From Actinomyces wuliandei (GTDB taxonomy: Bacteria > Actinomycetota > Actinomycetes > Actinomycetales > Actinomycetaceae), in contig NZ_CP025227.1 of NCBI RefSeq assembly GCF_004010955.1, positions 682,001-746,000 of the forward strand: a DNA stretch of 64,000 nt, in the 5' to 3' direction. Below the pieces are notes generated by a model, which was not told the origin of the DNA, searched no databases, and was given only the letters and a program-made list of their open reading frames with translations. The position numbers and the translations under genes were made by a program. Positions 61,396 through 64,000 of the stretch are shown here, piece after piece (positions within the stretch are counted from its first letter, which is position 1; every line of letters starts with the position of its first letter).

Positions 61396-62220
61396 ATGAG
61401 GCGCCAGAGCCGACGTGTCGGCGCTGCTTGTCTTGTTGCAGCAGTATTCTTTTCGATGTCGGCCAGTGCATGGTCGTCAGAACAGTTTCCGGGTGCCGGG
61501 CCCGAGGATCCGGCTGCAGTCGCGGAGGCGATCTCAAGTATGAGGGATCGTGAAGTGGCGTGGGTCGGGGAGCCGATCAACCCGGAGGGTGTTGGGCGGA
61601 CGACCCTGACTGGCGGTACGGTCGATGTACCTTCCAGTGGCGGTGAAGGAGTCACTTTCACGGACTCAGAGGGAGAGTCGGTTAGAATCGGGCTCCCAGA
61701 AGCTGCGGGGTCGCAGGAGGCTGAGGTTCTTGATGGTGGCACGGTGGTGTTTCCCGGCGAAGAGAGCGCGAGCGCCGTCATTGTGACCGACCACGGCGCC
61801 CAGATGCTAACAGAGATAGCCGATGGCGCCGCCCCAACGCGGTGCTCCTACGAGATCGATCTTCAGGACGACCAGCATCTTGAGCTTGTTGACGACGGGG
61901 CGGTTGTCGTCGATGGTGATGGCAGTGTCACTCTCGCTGCAGGCTCGGCGTGGGCGACGGACGCCGAGGGGAGAAGCGTCCCGACCTGGTAGGAGACTGA
62001 CGGGAGTACGCTGGTCCAAGTTGTTGACCACGCGTCTGCTGAGGACGTTTCCTACCCGGTTGTGGCCGATCCTATTTGGCTGGCGCCATGGATGATAAAA
62101 TGTCTGGTGGGTATCGGGCTGGCGGGCCCACAGATCAGCGCGATCGCCTCAATGGGAAACCCGGCGTCAATCCTGGCAGCATTTGGCCGGGCTGCATTTG
62201 CCTGCGTTGTTGGAAGGTGA
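61396..62220 (+). pseudogene. secreted protein interrupted by TAG
   Basis: The first frame (61396-61992) encodes 198 residues. A signal peptide (RRVGAACLVAAVFFSMSASA) is followed by an acidic, Gly/Ser-rich region. TAG at 61990-61992 follows SVPTW. The same frame then continues for 75 residues without a stop (ETDGSTLVQVVDHAS; VSYPVVADPIWLAPWM; a hydrophobic tail) to TGA 62218-62220. VPTxYxxDGxTLVQxVxH and YPVVADP belong together in actinobacterial secreted proteins of this kind, so the TAG probably replaces a Tyr codon. Function unknown. Confidence 0.65.
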
Positions 62221-62232
62221 AAAGGGGGCGTG

Positions 62233-62514
62233 ATGTTTATGCGACCGTCAGAGAAGGTGATCTCCGCTAGGATTCGAGCAACTGATGCGAAGATCGCTGC
62301 GCACCCCTTAGGGTCGGAGCGGGTACGCGAGGCTCACCGTCTTATTGAGGAGTACGGGAGCGACCGGGACCGCGTCAGCAGTGAGCTGGCCCGAAGAGGT
62401 TTACCGAGCCTGCAAGAGCTTGGTTCGCTCCAGGTGAGGCACACGTTGAGCTGGTGGTGGCTTCACCGGAGCCGAAACAGGCTGGCTCGGCGCCTGGCGC
62501 GCCTGCGCAGATAG
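62233..62514 (+). CDS. hypothetical helical protein (93 residues)
   Basis: A basic, mostly helical protein: SEKVISARIRATDAKIAAHP at the N-terminus and SLQVRHTLSWWWLHRSRNRL near the C-terminus, ending ARRLARLRR. ATG 62233 (or GTG 62230) follows AAAGGGGG. It starts 12 bases after the secreted-protein frame ends and is probably in the same operon. I do not recognise a family. Confidence 0.6.
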   Translation: MFMRPSEKVISARIRATDAKIAAHPLGSERVREAHRLIEEYGSDRDRVSSELARRGLPSLQELGSLQVRHTLSWWWLHRSRNRLARRLARLRR

Positions 62515-62556
62515 GGCAGTGCGACGTCCCGTTCTCCTCCGGTGCTGTTTCTTTGG

Positions 62557-62594
62557 TCCCGTTGTCCTCGTAGAATTCTACGAGGACAACGGGA
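62557..62594. terminator. 38-bp perfect palindrome
   Basis: The 38 bases are fully self-complementary with GAATTC at the centre and no loop. It lies 42 bases past the 62233-62514 gene, so a terminator is the simplest reading. Confidence 0.65.
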
Positions 62595-62938
62595 TGCGTG
62601 CGGGTCATACTATCCGTGCGCGGGCGGTCTGTCGCCCCAGGGCCGACTCCCCCTCTACGTGCTGGCACAGTATCCGCGCGCAGGGCGGTCCGTCCCTGCC
62701 GCTCCCTTGTTCTTTTAGGCTCTTAGATCTGTCAGGTGTGGCGCGCATGAAACGAAACTGTATTCTGGGGTGCGCTCGGTCTGATATCGAATGAGCTGGC
62801 GGGCTTTGACGTGACCGAAGAGGGGCGCGCGGTACTCATCCGATGGAAGAAGCGAAACGACTTGCTCATCCTGATCAGACTGAAGACTGAAGGCATCCTA
62901 AGGCAGAAGGCATTCTCCACTGGGTGACAGGGTGTGAG
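62595..62938. other. intergenic region with a possible gene fragment
   Basis: A plus-strand frame without a start (about 62750-62927) encodes ELAGFDVTEEGRAVLIRWKK and LLILIRLKTEGILRQKAFST, which looks protein-like but stops right before the CRISPR repeats. It may be a remnant. Nothing else is recognised. Confidence 0.3.
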
Positions 62939-63088
62939 GAGGCGCCCCGCGTGTGCGGGGTCGGGTGGGCCAGCCTCCAGTCCTCGACCGCCCTGTCCGG
63001 AGGCGCCCCGCGTGTGCGGGGTCGGGGGCCACGAGGAGATGGAGGTCCACAGGTTGCCGAGAGGCGCCCTGCGTGTGCGGGGTCGGGG
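62939..63088. CRISPR. CRISPR remnant, three repeats and two spacers
   Basis: A 28-base repeat (core GGCGCCCCGCGTGTGCGGGG) occurs at 62939, 63000 and 63061, exactly 61 bases apart, leaving two 33-base spacers (62967-62999 and 63028-63060). The CCCCGC-GTGT-GCGGGG hairpin and 28+33 spacing are typical of type I-E arrays in actinobacteria. The third copy has a C-to-T change in the stem. No cas gene is in the window, so it is an orphan or truncated array. Confidence 0.85.
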
Positions 63089-63255
63089 CGGGGCTGGGCG
63101 CCCAGGGTCGGGGTCCGGTTGCCACCAGGCTGTGACGAGGTACCTGGCTGCGCAGGAAACATCCTGTTTCGCGACCTCGTCGCACCTCGTTGCTTTACTG
63201 AGGACGCGTACGAGACGCGTGGGCCGGCGGCGGCCCTGACGAGAAAGGAGACCAT

Positions 63256-63711
63256 ATGTCAATCGGATCGATGATTGCCCAGGCGCGTGAGGACCAGGGG
63301 CTGACACAGAAGGACCTTGCCGAGAGGCTGTTCGTAACCAGGCAGGCGGTGTCGCGATGGGAGACCGGAGCGGTCGCGCCTGGTATCGACATGTGCAAGC
63401 TGATTGCCATCACTCTCGGTACTCCCGTCACTCGCCTGCTGGAGATGCCAGAGGATCCTTCCTGCCAGAGCTGTGGCATGCCGGTACCCACGGAGGAGCT
63501 CTGCGGCACCGAGGCTGACGGGAGCCGGACGGAGGAGTACTGCACCTGGTGCTACCAGAAGGGCGACTTCACCTCCCAGGAGACCTTGGAGGAGGTCATT
63601 GAGCACACGGCGCCCCTGATGGCGGACAGCACAGGCCTCAGCAGGGACGAGGCGGTCTCCTACCTGACTACGGTGCTTCCGCTCCTGAGACGCTGGAGGC
63701 AGGAGACCTGA
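63256..63711 (+). CDS. XRE-family regulator with zinc ribbon
   Basis: A 151-residue protein. The helix-turn-helix is LTQKDLAERLFVTRQAVSRW followed by ETGAVAPG, at about residues 15-45. After it comes a zinc ribbon with Cys pairs in DPSCQSCGMPVP and EEYCTWCYQKGDFTSQETLE, then a helical tail. ATG 63256 follows AAAGGAGA. Proteins of this build are usually cytosolic regulators of unknown signal. No partner gene is visible. Confidence 0.88.
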   Translation: MSIGSMIAQAREDQGLTQKDLAERLFVTRQAVSRWETGAVAPGIDMCKLIAITLGTPVTRLLEMPEDPSCQSCGMPVPTEELCGTEADGSRTEEYCTWCYQKGDFTSQETLEEVIEHTAPLMADSTGLSRDEAVSYLTTVLPLLRRWRQET

Positions 63712-63832
63712 GACTGAGCAGTCCTTTTCAGGCCAAGGTGGTCCTCTGCTGCCCACGTGGTCCTGGCCTGCCGCCTGGCGCCGGTGAGTGCCGCGTCGGG
63801 ATCTGGCCCACTGAGACGTGTCGAGTCCTCAG

Positions 63833-63892
63833 GATGTGCCGAGTCCTCACAAAGTACTGACGTACAGGTACTTTGTGAGGACTCGGCACATC
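63833..63892. terminator. long palindromic terminator
   Basis: Perfect 25-base arms (63833-63857 and 63868-63892) with a ten-base loop, 121 bases past the XRE gene. The left arm is preceded by a short direct repeat of CGAGTCCTCA. The DNA from here to the window end shows no supportable gene. Confidence 0.7.
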
Positions 63893-64000
63893 TCGGTACC
63901 AGGGTGCGGCGGGCTCCTCGGGGTGGGGCCTGTGAAGGAGGTGTGGGTACGCACGGTGGGTTGTGGCTGGCTGCGGCTGTGGTCGCGGGGTCCGCGGCAA

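Noticed and set aside
63728..64000. A minus-strand frame reaching the window end
   Set aside because: It runs through the 63833-63892 terminator palindrome and encodes a Pro/Arg/His-rich sequence typical of antisense GC-rich DNA.
1..64000. tRNA or rRNA genes
   Set aside because: No T-loop plus acceptor-stem pattern or rRNA-like stretch was noticed by eye. A tRNA or rRNA search program would settle this.

Overview
The window is high-GC actinobacterial DNA, probably from Actinomyces or a close relative in the Actinomycetaceae. The pointers are a GuaB3-type IMP dehydrogenase paralogue, a GntR-type inositol regulator, an operon encoding an ImmA-like protease and an MAB_1171c-like membrane protein, an ackA-pta pair, strong GC bias at third codon positions, and many GTG starts. 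The genus is inferred. No tRNA or rRNA gene was recognised.

Layout. 1-14 kb is mostly core metabolism: a truncated ATPase, guaB3, glycerate kinase, HPr (ptsH), a sodium/solute symporter, RNase H, acetate kinase plus phosphotransacetylase, an XRE/ImmA/DUF6545/PAP2 group and a TSUP permease. 14-51 kb is an expanded inositol catabolism region with four Gfo/Idh/MocA dehydrogenases, four xylose-isomerase-like isomerases/dehydratases, iolC, iolB, iolD and iolA, a DhnA-type aldolase where iolJ is expected, a transaldolase-family gene, two LacI regulators and a GntR regulator (IolR type). A TGTC-nn-GACA inverted repeat recurs upstream of most of these genes and fits the motif I recall for Corynebacterium glutamicum IolR (KGWCHTRACA). 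A decayed ATPase module (17.4-18.1 kb) and an orphan response regulator with ABC transporter genes (19.8-23.9 kb) lie inside this region.

The most interesting element is 39.7-47.1 kb. It is an AT-richer island inserted between iolA and another inositol operon and flanked on the left by an IS481 transposase remnant and a 16-bp tandem repeat. It is a plantazolicin-type linear azol(in)e peptide cluster. A 43-residue precursor gene at 46959-47090 ends in the core RCTTTTIISSSSCF, which differs from the plantazolicin core RCTCTTIISSSSTF at two positions where Cys and Thr are exchanged. A divergent, tightly overlapping operon encodes an ABC exporter, an NAD(P)-binding protein, a leader-binding cyclodehydratase partner (C), a YcaO cyclodehydratase (D), a dehydrogenase (B), a CPBP protease (E) and a methyltransferase (L). 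The NAD(P)-binding, C and D genes carry frameshifts and/or stop codons as read here, so the pathway is either decaying or affected by sequence errors.

51-64 kb holds an MFS transporter, a frameshifted HxlR regulator, a DsbA-family protein, a zinc alcohol dehydrogenase preceded by an IolR-like site, guaA, small membrane proteins, a TetR regulator, an acetyltransferase-hydrolase pair, a secreted protein interrupted by TAG, a three-repeat CRISPR remnant without cas genes and an XRE/zinc-ribbon regulator. Long, nearly perfect palindromes with very short loops recur at gene ends throughout and are read here as terminators.
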